Source of the DNA: Panopea generosa
Lineage: Eukaryota > Mollusca > Bivalvia > Adapedonta > Hiatellidae
DNA: 64,000 nt
NCBI GenBank assembly: GCA_029582155.1
Contig: CM055897.1
Location: 95,405,582 to 95,469,581 of the forward strand
Reading direction: 5' to 3'
Positions 10,598-23,000 of the stretch are shown here, piece by piece. Numbering within the stretch: position 1 is the first letter of the stretch; the number at the start of each line of letters is the position of its first letter. Made by a program: the position numbers and the translations under genes. The notes under the pieces are model-generated. The model saw nothing but the letters and a program-made list of their open reading frames with translations, was not told the origin of the DNA and searched no databases.

Positions 10598-11197
10598 ACA
10601 TAATGAGCGTGTCGATATAACAGAGACGAAACGAGGAAACATCAGTCTATATTACAATTTACAATAAAGAGAAACGTTTGTTTAAATGTATTGCAATCAG
10701 TTTTCTAAGATTGCTTGTTAACGGATGCATATAGAACGAACCCATCATTCTACCATGAGAGGTACCTTGCATGTTACGGATCCATATTTCCCCCACAGTG
10801 TTTTCCGCGAGCGGCGTTGTACTTCTGTAATTGGAAGGCGTTAACAAGCATTCTTACTTGATATTGAGACGACAACTAACAATTATCAATATAGGCCAGT
10901 AAAAAAGTGTATATATCACTAGTGTATGTTATAATTAGTCATTTGTTATATACCTCACGATATAATGTGTTTGTTTTACTACTGAATAAAACTCGCTATT
11001 TGTGTGAAGCAGTCTTACATGCATCTATCTCATGTTTGTTCAAAAATGATTCTTTGAGCAAGAGTTTTTCTGTTTGTTCTTTTTACAAAACCAAATAATT
11101 CTCATTTTTCTCATCTATGGTTTCGTCATAGTCTTCCATAGTCCATTCAAAAGTTGAAAAAAAGTTGACAAGTAAATGCAAGTTCTCATGCGACATT
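10598..11197. other. Intergenic, nothing recognised
   Basis: No exon, RNA gene or repeat that I can support. It ends at the AGCTCACTGGTGAGCT motif that opens the next dispersed repeat. Confidence 0.45.
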
Positions 11198-12160
11198 TTA
11201 GCTCACTGGTGAGCTTTTACCATTGTCCTGTGTCCGTCATCAGTTCATCCATCCGTTGTCCGTTCTTAGCTTTTTCTTCAAACACATTTTTCTCTGAATC
11301 CTCTCGACATATTTTCACCGAGTTTCGTGTGAAGCATTGTTACATACTGCCGTCTCGAGCTTGTTCAAATCATGATCCTGGGGTGAAGTTTAGCCCCGCA
11401 TCGGGGGCCTGTCAGGGATTTTTCATCAAAAATTCAAAATTCTTCCTCTCCGAAAGTATAAGGCCTGGGGTTTTGATGTTATGCTTGTAGCATCACCTAA
11501 TCAGTTTCTTCAGATTGTTCAATCCATGACCCTAGGGTGAAAATTGGCTCCGTCCCGATGACGTATCAGTTTAATATTGGAAATTTAAATTGTGAAATTT
11601 TCATAATCTTCTTCTCAAGAACCAACCAGCCAAATTTGTATTTATATGGTGTAAATATTCCCTATGACTAGGAATTTCAAGTTTGTTCAAATAAAGGGGC
11701 CAGAAAGAGGACTTTGAATTTTACATAAGCATACTATTGGAAAACAGGGACCAGGAGAGGCAAAATAGGGATCAAATTATGATTGTTTTTAAAATCTTCT
11801 CAAGAAACGAGATACCAAATGTGTTTATATTTATTTTAAATGATTTCTGTGAATATGGTTCTCAAGTTTTTTTTCGGGTAAAAAGGTCCAAGTTCAATAG
11901 AGGCCCAGTAAGGGGAGCTTTGATTTTTACATAGGAATGATATTTGGGAAAACAGGCTATTATGTTTTCCTCGACAATGTCTAGATGTTTTGGGCATTAT
12001 TTAGATGTAAATGTCCCTACTTTGAGAAGGGGTTTCAAGCTAGTTCAAATAAAGGAGCTAATTTCCATTAGAGCGCAGTATGGTAACTTTGAAAAGAAGT
12101 GATATGTGAAATCAGATGAGCGACTTTACCCCATTTGGCCTCTTGGTTTGTCTTGTATTT
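11198..12160. repeat. Mollusc-type dispersed repeat, long copy
   Basis: It opens with the palindrome AGCTCACTGGTGAGCT, followed by GTCCTGTGTCCGTC, TTTTCACCGAGTTTC, and repeated blocks such as TCTTCTCAAGAA and TTCAAATAAAGG. Block order matches 6520-6745 and partly 61028-61405. There is no coding sequence; the 104-codon frame at 11176-11490 only overlaps the repeat. Classification is open: it may be a non-autonomous transposon. Confidence 0.6.
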
Positions 12161-12915
12161 ATCCGAAACTACAATTTCTGGAGCTTTGATATGCTGTACC
12201 CAATAACATTCTCCCACTTTACTTCAAGTCATGACATAAGGCTCAATTTGTCTCAAACCGGGGACTTCTCATTTTAAAACTGGTAAACTATTGATAAATG
12301 TAAACCAGAAGGTGTTTGCTATTCACGCTAGAGGTTGCGGGTTCATTCCACAGCTCGACCTTTTGGTCTCTCAAAAGCAACACTCAGTTCTGTTGCTAAT
12401 AGTTTAATGATGTATGCGTGCATTAATTGTCTACTCCTTGTTTTTGGAATGTATGAATTACTCTTTTATTCTTTAAAAAAAAAGTGTCCAAAATATTTTT
12501 CTTGACGAATGACTACTAAAAGTTGACTTTGAAGTTTCAGTATGGAATCTAGTTGCTCACAAGCAGCATGCATATCAGTGAAATATGGAATACTTATGAA
12601 TACAACTTGTTTATTTACATATACAGAGAAGAAATAACAATAGGGATTACCGCCGTGGAACGGTGAGTAGCGACTGACACCACTTTGGAGCTGAAAACAA
12701 GTCAACGGATGCACCGAGGATCGCTCCTTAGATAGTATATCTCATCACCTGATATCTCCCGAATCAGGTCTATTAACCCCCAATGAAAAGCAGGCAATTC
12801 TAAGCCTGTCCCACAATTCATAGCAATTTAACACTTACTAAACTATGACGTCATTCAAACTTTCTCTGACGCAACTGACCAATCAACGTGCTCAAATATG
12901 ATTGTCCAACATTGC
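12161..12915. other. Intergenic, nothing recognised
   Basis: No credible gene. The stretch at about 12310-12400 has a tRNA/SINE-like look (GGTTGCGGGTTCATTCC, a B-box-like string) and may be a decayed SINE head. I do not call it separately. Confidence 0.4.
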
Positions 12916-12916
12916 T

Positions 12917-13297
12917 ATGCCGATCCAGCATCGTACCTGCCGATTCGGCACCGTACCTGCCGGTCCGGCACTGTGCCTACCGATCCGGCACCGTGCCTGC
13001 CGATCCGGCATCGTACCTGCAGATCCACCACCGTACCTGCCTGTCCGGCACCGTGCCTGCCGATCCGGCATCGTACCTGCGGGTCCAGCATCGTACCTGC
13101 CGATCCGGCACCGTACCTGCCGGTCCAGCACCGTGCCTGCCGATCTGGCATCGTACATGCCAATCCGGCACCGTGCCTGCCGATCCTGCATCGTACCTGC
13201 GGGTCCAGCATCGTACTTGCCTATCCGGCACCGTACCTGCCGGTCCAGCATCGTGCCTGGCGATCAGACATTGTACCTGCCGGTCCAGCACCATGCC
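12917..13297. repeat. 20-bp GC-rich minisatellite
   Basis: About nineteen copies of a 20-bp unit close to CCGATCCGGCACCGTACCTG. It is strongly GC-richer than the AT-rich surroundings. The unit is nearly stop-free, so frames of about 98 to 188 codons stay open on both strands. The translated products are Cys/Arg/Pro-rich repeats and are not evidence for a gene. The array is followed almost at once by a MITE at 13311. Confidence 0.95.
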
Positions 13298-13310
13298 GAG
13301 AGTACGTAAC

Positions 13311-13545
13311 CTGGGGAGCGTTTCACAAAAAAACTTACGACAAAAATCGTCGTAAACGTAAACCAACAATCATTCATAATATGTTTAATTTTTATCCAAA
13401 TGAAGCCAAATTGGCTGAAATCATGCCGAAAGTTATATATTTTCCGAAAATGCAATCATTTTAAATGTCAATCAAAATTTGAACGCACAACGGAGAAATT
13501 GTTAAATTGACTTACGTCGAAGTTATTTTGTGAAACGCAGCCCAG
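13311..13545. mobile_element. MITE with CGTTTCACAAAA-type ends
   Basis: Inverted ends: CTGGGGAGCGTTTCACAAAA at 13311 and the complement of TTTTGTGAAACGCAGCCCAG at 13526-13545. ACTTACGAC and GACTTACGTCGAAGT continue the pairing inward. The element is about 235 bp and has no coding capacity. Its ends resemble those of the MITE at 7294-7523. Confidence 0.8.
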
Positions 13546-13798
13546 AGTTCTTTCGTTTTACTACACCTACCTGATTAAGTAGGTTAGTTCCATCCCAGAA
13601 TGTGATATTCTGAAATATAGGAAGCCATACGTATCTAACTTTTTTACTAAACTAAAATGTTTGTTTATACTATGAAAGAGCTAGTTTATGCGTATTTTCT
13701 ACAACTGGCGAATGAAAAAATATAATCTATACATTTTGTACTTAAGATAAAATATATAACAGGTCAAATCACTGTTTAAAGTTGTCAATATATTGTAT

Positions 13799-13998
13799 GG
13801 AGCGCGTGGTCTAGTGGTAGAGCACCGAACCCATGATCGGAGGGTCGTGCGTTCGATCTTCCACCACGGCTATGTGTGGTGTCCTTGAGCAAGATACTTT
13901 TTTTCGCATATGCTTTGTACTTTACCCAGGAAGATTTCGAGCGTGATTTGTAAGAATTTGTTTCACAATCGAAGTAAAATAAACAAGTTTAAACCAAT
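13799..13998 (+). mobile_element. tRNA-derived SINE (family A), plus strand, best-preserved copy
   Basis: The tRNA-like head starts GGAGCGCGTGGTCTAGTGG, with the A-box in TGGTCTAGTGGTAGAGC and the B-box in GCGTTCGATCTT. A central block with CCTTGAGCAAGATACTT and CCAGGAAGATTTCGAGC follows, then the tail ends near ACAATCGAAGTAAAATAAAC. This copy shows most clearly that the family is RNA polymerase III-derived. It is not a functional tRNA gene because the sequence continues into the SINE body. Confidence 0.85.
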
Positions 13999-13999
13999 A

Positions 14000-14635
14000 T
14001 ATTATTAAATAAAAATAAAAACCGTTAAACACCGACCACATACCTCTTACCGATATTATATATCGGATCATTACCGGTCAGGTTCTACAGTAATACCGCA
14101 AATAGGTTCCGGATCGTTTCCCATGTCAGGGAACTCCGCTACAACGTGGTGTGTTTGTCACATTCATGTCGATCTGATGCGGAAAAAAACACGGCATACT
14201 TTGATGTATATAGTCAATTATTTACTGGATACAACTATAAGTTTAAAACTTTTTTGCATGATTGAGTTTCACTTAATATCAGTTAGTATTTTCAAAGCTC
14301 AAATCAATCATGTGTGTCTATCTATCAATCTATGTAAAACGAAAGTAGAGATGAAATTGTCATTAAATCATTAATCAGTGCAGAATATCATTGATAGCTG
14401 TTGTAGAAGTAATTTTGATAACTAACTGACTTTTTACTTATACCATTTGAAAAATTCCGTTAAACGTTTTGAAAAAAGCTTCCTGTGTCACAGGTTTGTG
14501 TCGATGTTGATTTAAATGTTACGGATTCTCCTCTACAAGGTCACAGCTTCTAGTCGACACTATTGGAAGGACTAGACATGCCATTTGTCGAAGATTCTTC
14601 GCTGTATTGTGATCTGGATGTAGCCCTATTATTAG
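14000..14635. other. Intergenic, nothing recognised
   Basis: No convincing exon or repeat. The frame at 14123-14374 has no family features. Confidence 0.45.
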
Positions 14636-14826
14636 TTTAAACTAATTTATTTTACTTCGATTGTGAAACAAAGTATTACAACTTAGACAAATCACGCTCG
14701 AAGTCTTCCTGGGTAAAACCGGTACTAAGCATATGCGGAAAAAAGTGTCTGGCTCAATGTCACCACACATAGCCGTGACGGCGGATCGGACTTACTACCC
14801 TCCGATCACTGGATCACGCTCTCCAC
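14636..14826 (-). mobile_element. tRNA-derived SINE (family A), minus strand
   Basis: The tail TTTACTTCGATTGTGAAAC is at the left, the central GAAGTCTTCCTGGGTAAA in the middle, and the tRNA-like head on the minus strand ends near 14826. It faces away from the copy at 13799-13998, about 640 bases off. Confidence 0.8.
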
Positions 14827-15469
14827 TAGCATCTATTAGATGTCCTTTCTCAGCCAATGAAATCGCTCAGATTTTTAAAAAAGACCATTTCATTTTACAT
14901 TGACTGTCATGACTGTCATTAAATGTTGACTTCTGTCCTCTGCCGATGACATCGGTCCAGGAACGAGAAAGTAGATCAACTAAACCGGTTAGAATTTGCA
15001 TGGAATTTGCTATTAGCCAAATAATTTCTAACCTATGCATGTGTCTTTGGACGAAAATTGAAATGAGGCATGTACCAAAACTGTTCATTCTTTTGTGGTT
15101 CATATTGGGAAGTCGATGGGGGTGCAAAATAAAAAATCACAAAATATCAGACATTCGTTATGTAACGTTTACGTCATCGAGTGTCACACTCCCTTTCAAC
15201 ACAAATAATGCAAGTGACAAATTCTTACTTAATCTACCATTTGCAGGTATGTATTCAATAATTTTACGGCGCCTCGACGTAACGTAACGCAAAAGAAATG
15301 CATTTGGTCAATTCCTCGATTCCCGCAACAACGTCTGAGCCAAATCACAAAGATTATCATTGTGGTGGTTTTATGACCCAGATATTCTCAATTTTGGTAA
15401 GAATAAAGGAAAACTTCCGGCCATGTGAAATCATTGACCTGTGTCAAATATTGCCTGGTGAACCTTGAC

Positions 15470-15754
15470 AGTCATTCAGCTCCAGTTCAGATGACGTCGC
15501 GCCCATTAAAGCATGGCAGAGCGGTGACGTCGGGTCATTATTTGACCAGAACATGTGTATGGGCGCCGCGCTACTCTGATTAATTGGGAGTTACGACAGA
15601 ATAGTCTGTACTGAGACGCCATGACGCCCAGCAGCGAAGGTAGATGGCAACCGACGCTGACGTAAGTACGTCAACGTGATGTAACGTTTGGTTCCGGTCT
15701 TTGTCTCTCAGTGTTTACCGTTTACCAGGTCGCTGCAGATTGTAAACAGTTCAG
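15470..15754 (+). promoter_or_regulatory. Candidate promoter and 5' UTR exon of the complete Dispatched-like gene
   Basis: This CG-richer stretch has TGACGTC at 15492-15498 and 15525-15531, TGACGTAA at 15658-15665 and TACGTCA at 15667-15673, all resembling CRE/ATF half or full sites. The string CAG|GTATGT at 15752-15760 is a near-consensus splice donor. The first coding exon of the gene at 19941 has its own acceptor at 19920-19921, so an upstream untranslated exon must exist. This is the best candidate I see on sequence alone. Linking it to that gene is inference. Confidence 0.35.
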
Positions 15755-16566
15755 GTATGTCGGAAACGTGCCTCACGTCGCTCGATCTTTTTGCGGCAGC
15801 ACCAGTACTGGTATGCGACCGCAATGGCCGTTACCCCATCCACTATCATTTTATTGCGTCCGTGAATCGTATGACGTGAACTGAAAAACCTGTCGACCGC
15901 ATGTATTGCGTGCACGTGGAAAAAGTGGAAATAAATGTTCTGGGCTCTAAGCGCTATGTACACGGTGCATATGAGGTTAACCCCACATGATCTAATTCTC
16001 AACATCGCCAGTGTAAAAAATACATGTACAATCGACATGTAACTCAAACACAGACAGAGCTACATCAGTTATAAAAGAGAGACGTTTCCTTTTTTTGCTG
16101 AGTATATATATAAGATATCATTATGACATTTTTACAGCCTCTGCACGATACCCGAAGTGTGAATGGCAGTATTTGCATAGGGTTGCACTATTGTACAATG
16201 TTAAAACTATCGACACTTAATCCGTGACATTGAAATAAGGATCGACATGCCTTTTTGACTCTGTCGTCACAAAGCTGTGATATTTACAAAAAAACAACAG
16301 AATTTTATATAAACGAATAAATGCGTGTTCTGTTATTACCAAAACTTAGCAGCACAAGTGAGTTCATTTAGTATTAATCATATTGGTTGTGATTTAATGT
16401 GGTAGTTATGTCAGCTATAAACATATATAAAAAAAACATATAAATGTAATTAAATTGCTTTTAAACTAGAAGAAATATTCATACTCAGATTTTCAATTTG
16501 GTCGCATTTTACTTATATTTTACTTTTTTACTTATGGAAGGGTATCACCGCCATAACTCTAAGTTT
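15755..16566. other. Intergenic or 5' intron, nothing recognised
   Basis: The CG-richer composition continues to about 15900, then the sequence is AT-rich. No coding exon is seen. Confidence 0.4.
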
Positions 16567-17850
16567 GCAATTTGTCGTTTGTTCTTTGTGCAATGGGTGG
16601 AAATGAAATATTTAGCCTTTGTAACTTTGCTATTTGTCGATTCTATTATATCCTATCATTGTAATAGTTACATACTTCCTGTCATAATATAAAGAGTTCA
16701 GCAAAATCACGTGTTTCAAAAGGATTCGAATTGCAAACGTTGAACTATGAAGTAAGCATGTTGTACAAGGCACTTGGGAATATGTAACAATGCGAAATAC
16801 ACAGTTGGCATTGTCAATTATGACGACAGGTGTCGCTAGAGGTATATGAAAGAATAACGGCTGGTCCCTAGTGGAATCGGTGTTGCTTAGTTTTCATCGT
16901 TGGTTATATGGAATATATGGTCAGCTACCACCATTGAGAGGAGCTCTCTGATCGGCTGAAAAAAAGTATAGGGATGTTCAGGGGATATATCTTTATAGTA
17001 AGCTTAATTTTGGTTGGATGAAGATGTCAAACTGGTCACAATAAAATATAAGTTTATTATGTCTGTGTCAATAAAAAATTAAAATTATGTTTCTGTGACT
17101 GACTAAATTCATTTTATTAAGGAAACTGTATGGAAAGTAAAATTGGTGATATTTAGTGTTTTTTCATGCTAAAAGTGGGGTAACCAACTTCATGGGGCAA
17201 AACAGTGGTAAAAAGGGGTACTTTTGACCCCATTTTGGGGACATTTTAATTTCAGTCTAGGATAGTAGTTTAATATAATGTAGGACTTTTTGGTCCACGA
17301 ATGGTAAAAATAGTGAAAATAAGGTCAAACGTTATAATGTAAGTATATGGAAATCGCAATGGTGGTACCTGACCTAAATACGTACGGCTGTATTTACAGT
17401 CGCGAATTCTGATGACTGTTTACATCAACTATTTCCATACGCAACTTCTTGGTTTTTTTACAAGGAACCTATCTGTAATTTTGCAGCGCCACTAAACGTT
17501 ATAATGGGAAGTTAGGATTTATTACAATGCTGACGTTCAGCGGCAGCACAGTCGAAATAGTCCGGTACCCTGTCCAAATACATTCCCTACACTCATTTCA
17601 AAGGGAGTGAAAGAGCAGCCGAAACACATATCGAAACATGTATCAGATTCTAAAAATATATTTTACGCAGCAAGTAATGTTTAATCTGACACGAAGAGAC
17701 AAGACTTATGTCACGTTTACAATGATAGGATATAGTAGGATAGACAAATAGCAAAGTTACAAAGGTGAAATGTTTCATTTCCCACAAAGAACTAAGAAGA
17801 AAGAAACATTTACACCCATTGCACAAAGAACAAACGGCAAATTCCTTCCA
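16567..17850. repeat. Inverted repeat pair with 1 kb spacer
   Basis: The arm at 16567-16683 and the reverse complement of 17697-17850 share TTTGTTCTTTGTGCAATGGG, TTTGTAACTTTGCTATTTGT and ATATCCTATCATTGTAA in the same order. The right arm has an extra block of about 30 bp. Both arms can be translated to similar short peptides, but this reflects DNA homology only. It could be an element with internal inverted repeats or two opposed copies of one repeat. Confidence 0.7.
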
Positions 17851-19190
17851 TAATAAATATTGGGTCAAACATGACGTTGCGTTTCTTTCCAAGTATGTCG
17901 AATCGATCAAAACGATTTAAACGATAACTGTGTGTACTTGTATGTATGGTATGTATACACTTCAGTCTAAACGCTTGAACGCTCTGATTCCCTCATTAAC
18001 TTATCCAGGTGAATTTAATACGTCCGTATTGATTGTTTAAAACCAACTACACGCGAGTACTGCTATTGCTTTTATTTTCTGATTTTTCCACCAATAATTT
18101 ACCGATAAACCAGAAATTCTCAACCACAACACGTGACCGTATTACATGTATAATAGCAATGCGATATAATATTAAACATAATACATGTGAATAATTTTCA
18201 TTAATATTCATTTTCTTCTCTTATTAACGGCTGTGATATGTTACGTATAAATATTTAGGTAAATTATTTTCACAAAGAGATTATGTCGTCAACATGTATA
18301 GGATATATAACACAGTGGATTAATATTATGGAGGAAAATATATTTGAAAATAAAATTGACGATTTTACCTGTAGTCATTAACACACTGTGTCAGTCGACC
18401 TTTTAACGCGTTACACGACTATTATCTTAAAAAATATTGGACTTGGTGAATGCTACTTTGAACGATAACAATATTATACACTAAAAATAGAGGTAAATAC
18501 ACAACATTTGGATCAATTGAAGTTAAACAAGCGACCATTCCGTCATACTGTTTAGTATTTAACCATGTGGAAAGTTATTTCATTTAATGGTGACAAATCT
18601 CTCGATAAGAAGAAAATTGTGGAGATAATAGCAACGGGTATTCAGATATAGCATGCTATAATTTTACACAAGAAATGCCATTGGATTTATGTCGCAAGAC
18701 TGGGCACTGATACACAAATATCTGGTAACAACTACACGTTAAACTGACTTGACTGTCAGGTGTTATCATATAGGAAGTTATTTTCAGTGCTGTTATCCAT
18801 CAATTAGTTATGCTGCGCAGTTGAAAGGATTTAAAAAAAAAAACACTCAAAATTTGGATTCCTTTTGTTTTTGTTTTACCGGATATACAACTTAAATGAA
18901 TATTTAAAAAAAAAAGATTTTATACTTATGTGAAATATGGATTAGTACTGCAGTGTATATAAGAACAAACAATGTCTCGCAACGTGTAATTTGCGCGAAC
19001 CAATACCCTTGAATGACATACACACAAAACACAATGTTACCAGGGACTTTAGATATACATACGGTATAGAACAAGTGAAAGACAATGCGAAACTTGTGGT
19101 CAAAATACACACACTGGTACAAAAGAGAACATAGCAAAAGGCGTTAAGGAAGTTATAAGATTAGCAAAGGACTTATGGAGGAAATTCAGC
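17851..19190. other. Putative 5' intron, nothing recognised
   Basis: AT-rich sequence with no exon-like frame or named repeat. If the promoter call at 15470-15754 is right, it lies in the intron of the 5' UTR. Confidence 0.4.
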
Positions 19191-19876
19191 CTATAACGAC
19201 TACTGTAAATAACGTTTAGACAATCATATACACGTTTGTAACTTAATTACTGGCATAGCTGTTCAATATACTGTCATAAGACTATAATAGTGAGTGACAA
19301 CATTGTCGTTTACGACAATCATATACACGGTTAGTAACTCAGTTACTGACATAGCTGTTCAATATACTGTCATAAGACTACAATATTGTGTGACAACATT
19401 GTCGTTTAAGACAATCGTATACACGGTTAGTAACTCAGTTACTGACATAGCTGTTCAATATACTGTCATAAGACTATAATAGTGAGTGACAACATTGTCG
19501 TTTAAGACAATCATATACACGGTTAGTAACTCAGTTACTGACATAGCTGTTCAATATACTGTCATAAGACTATAATAGTGAGTGACAACATTGTCATTTA
19601 AGACAATCATATACACGGTTAGTAACTCAATTACTGACATAGCTGTTCAATATACTGTCATAAGACTACAATATTGTGTGACAACATTGTCGTTTAAGAC
19701 AATCGTATACACGGTTAGTAACTCAGTTACTGACATAGCTGTTCAATATACTGTCATAAGACTACAATATTGTGTGACAACATTGTCGTTTAAGACAATC
19801 ATATACACGGTTAGTAACTCAGTTACTGACATAGCTGTTCAATATACTGTCATAAGACTATAATAGTGATTGACAA
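19191..19876. repeat. 96-bp tandem repeat
   Basis: Seven copies of a 96-bp unit. The motif CTGTCATAAGACTA recurs at 19271, 19367, 19463 and onward to 19847. The first copy is the most diverged. The unit contains two short palindromes (GACAACATTGTC; AGTAACTCAGTTACT). Because 96 is a multiple of three, short frames stay open, but the translation is only a 32-residue repeat. The array ends 45 bases before the splice acceptor of the first coding exon of the Dispatched-like gene. Confidence 0.95.
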
Positions 19877-19940
19877 CATTGTAGTTGGGGAATATTAGTT
19901 TTGTTTTTACTTTTGCAACAGTAATAAGAAAAAAAGTAAT

Positions 19941-20076
19941 ATGGAAATAGACTGGTCGGCAGAGGAGAGGGAAGCTCGGATGGAAATGGAGGCACTAGAC
20001 AGACAAAAGAAGAGACGGGAACAGGAACCATTGCTGTACTGTAAACTTGTAACACGTTGGCCACTGAGGACGTTTT
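19941..20076 (+). CDS. Dispatched-like gene, coding exon 1 (N-terminus)
   Basis: It codes residues 1-45 plus one base. The start has a strong context (A at -3, G at +4) and is preceded by an acceptor (tttttacttttgcaacag, ending at 19921). The exon ends at a strong donor, GTGAGT, at 20077. The peptide is acidic then basic (EEREAR, RQKKRR) and ends YCKLVTRWPLRTF, like the segment before TM1 in Dispatched proteins. One base is left over, which matches the two-base start of the exon at 37674 and makes Leu46. Not seen in any longer reading frame, so it is assigned by phase and composition. Confidence 0.65.
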
Positions 20077-23000
20077 GTGAGTATATATTAAACAACATCC
20101 TAAATGACGTTCCTTCGATTGTATTTATACTTTTATTCAAGCAGGTGTATTTATTTTCAAAGCATTGTTATATGTGTAACATAGACCGTCCCCACCATAA
20201 TTACCTGTTTGCCTAATTACTCTTGGAACGCATGGTCCAGTGATGGAACATTGGACACAGGATCAGTCGGGCGGGTTCGATCCTCCGCCACGGCTATGTG
20301 TAGTATTTTTTAGCAAGACACTTTATCCACATATGTTTCGAGCGTGACTGGTCTAAGTTACAATAATCGATGTATTATAAAATATAAGTTTTAAACAAAA
20401 AACAATACAGTCAAATCTGTGTTGGCGGTCAACTCTGATGGTCAACCACTTGTCATAAAAATACAGCCAAACCTGTGTAAGCGGTCTACTCTGACTGTCA
20501 AACACTTGTCATAAAAATACAGCCAAACTTGTGTTGGCGGTCAACTCTGATGGTCAACCACTTGTCATAAAAATACAGCCAAACCTGTGTTGGCGGTCTA
20601 CTCTGATGGTCAACCACTTGTCATAAAAATACAGTCAAACCTGTGTTGGCGGTCAACTCTGATGGTCAACCACTTGTCATAAAAATACAACCAAACCTGT
20701 GTAAGCGGTCTACTCTTACTGTCAAACACTTGTCATAAAAATACAGCCAAACTTGTGTTGGCGGTCAACTCTGATAGTCAACCACTTGTCATAAAAATAC
20801 AGCCAAACCTGTGTTGGCGGTCTACTCTGATGGTCAACCACTTGTCATAAAAATACAGTCAAACCTGTGTTGGCAGTCAACTCTGATGGTCAACCACTTG
20901 TCATAAAAATACAGCCAAACCTGTGTTGGCGGTCAACTCTGATGGTCAACCACTTGTCATTAAAATACAGTCAAACCTGTGTTGGCGGTCAACTATGATG
21001 GTCAACCACTTGTCATAAAAATACAGACGAACCTGTGTTGGCGGTCAACTCTGATGGTCAACCACTTGTCATAAAAATACAGCCAAACCTGTGTTGGCAG
21101 TCTACTCTGATGGTCAACCACTTGTCATAAAAATATAGTCAAACCTGTGTTGGCGGTCAACTCTGATGGTCAACCACTTGTCATAAAAGTACAGCCAAAC
21201 CTGTGTAAGCGGTCTACTCTGATGGTCAAACACTTGTCATAAAATACAGCCAAACTTGTGTGGGCGGTCAACTCTGATGGTCAACCACTTGTCATAAAAA
21301 TACAGCCAAACCTGTGTTGGCGGTCTACTCTGATGGTCAACCACTTGTCATAAAAATACAATCAAACCTGTGTGGCGGTCAACTCTGATTGTCAGCCACT
21401 TGTCATAAAAATACAATCAAACTTGTGTTGGCGGTCTACTCTGACGGTCAACCAATTGTCATAAAAATATAGTCAAACCTGTGTAAGCGTTCTACTCTGA
21501 TGGTCAACAACTTGTCATCAAAATACAATCAAACATGTGTTGGCGGTCTACTCTGATGGTCAACCACTTGTCATAAAAATACAGCCAAACCTGTGTTGGC
21601 GGTCTACTCTGATGGTCAAACACTTGTCATAAAAATACAATCAAACCTGTGTTGGCGGTCTACTCTGATGGTCAACCACTTGTAATAAAAATGCAATCAA
21701 ACCTGTGTTGGCGGTCTACTCTGATGGTCAACCACTTGTCATAAAAATACAATCAAACCTGTGTTGGCGGTCTACTCTGATGGTCAAACACTTGTCATAA
21801 AAATACAATCAAACCTGGGTTGGCGGTCTACTCTGATGGTCAAACACTTGTCATAAAAATGCAATCAAACCTGTGTGGCGGTCAACTCTGATGGTCAACC
21901 ACTTGTCATAAAAATACAATCAAACCTGTGTTGGCGGTCTACTCTGATGGTCAACCACTTGTCATAAAAATACAATCAAACCTGTGTTGGCGGTCTACTC
22001 TGATGGTCAAACACTTGTCATAAAAATGCAATCAAACCTGTGTTGGCGGTCTACTCTGATGGTCAACCACTTGTCATAAAAATACAATCAAACCTGTGAT
22101 GGCGGTCAACTCTGATTGTCAACCACTTGTCATAAAAATACAGCCAAACCTGTGTTGGCGGTCTACTCTGATAATGTCAACCATTTGTCATAAAAATACA
22201 GCCAAACCTGTGTAAGCGGTCAACTCTGATGGTCAACCACTTGTCATAAAAATACAGTCAAACCTGTGTTGGCGGTCTACTCTGATGGTCAACCACTTAT
22301 CATAAAAATACAATCAAACTTGTGTTGGTTGTCTACTATGATGGGCAACTACTTGTCATAAAAATACAGTCAAACCTGTGTAAGCGGTCAACTCTGATGG
22401 TCAACCACTTGTCATAAAAATACAATCAAACCTGTGTAAGCGGTCTACTCTGATGGTCAAACAATTGTCATAAAAATACAGTCAAACCTGTGTAAGCGGT
22501 CAACTCTGATGGTCAACCACTTGTCATGAAAATACAATCAAACCTGTGCTGGCGGTCTACTCTGATGGTCAACCACTTGTCATAAAAATACAGTCAAACC
22601 TGTGTTGGTGGTCTACTCTGATGGGCAACCACCTGTCATAAAAATACAATCAAACCTATGTTGGTGGTCTACTCTGATGGTCAACCACTTGTCATAAAAA
22701 TACAGCCAAACCTGTGTTGGCGGTCAACTCTGATGGGCAACCACTTGTCATAAAAATACAGCCAAACCTGTGTTGGCGGTCTACTCTGACGGTCAACCAC
22801 TTGTCATAAAAATACAGTCAAACCTGTGTTGGCGATCAACTCTGATGGTCAACCACTTGTCATTAAAATACAGCCAAACCTGTGTTGGCGGTCAACTCTG
22901 ATGGTCAACCACTTGTCATAAAAATACAGCCAAACCTGTGTTGGCGGTCAACTCTGATGGTCAACCACTTGTCATAAAAATACAGCCAAACCTGTATTGG

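Noticed and set aside
12888-13464. Six overlapping frames of 98-188 codons, Cys/Arg-rich
   Set aside because: Produced by the 20-bp repeat; frames overlap on both strands and extend into a MITE.
13799-13871. tRNA gene
   Set aside because: It has A- and B-box-like strings but continues into a SINE body shared with four other copies; it is a SINE head.
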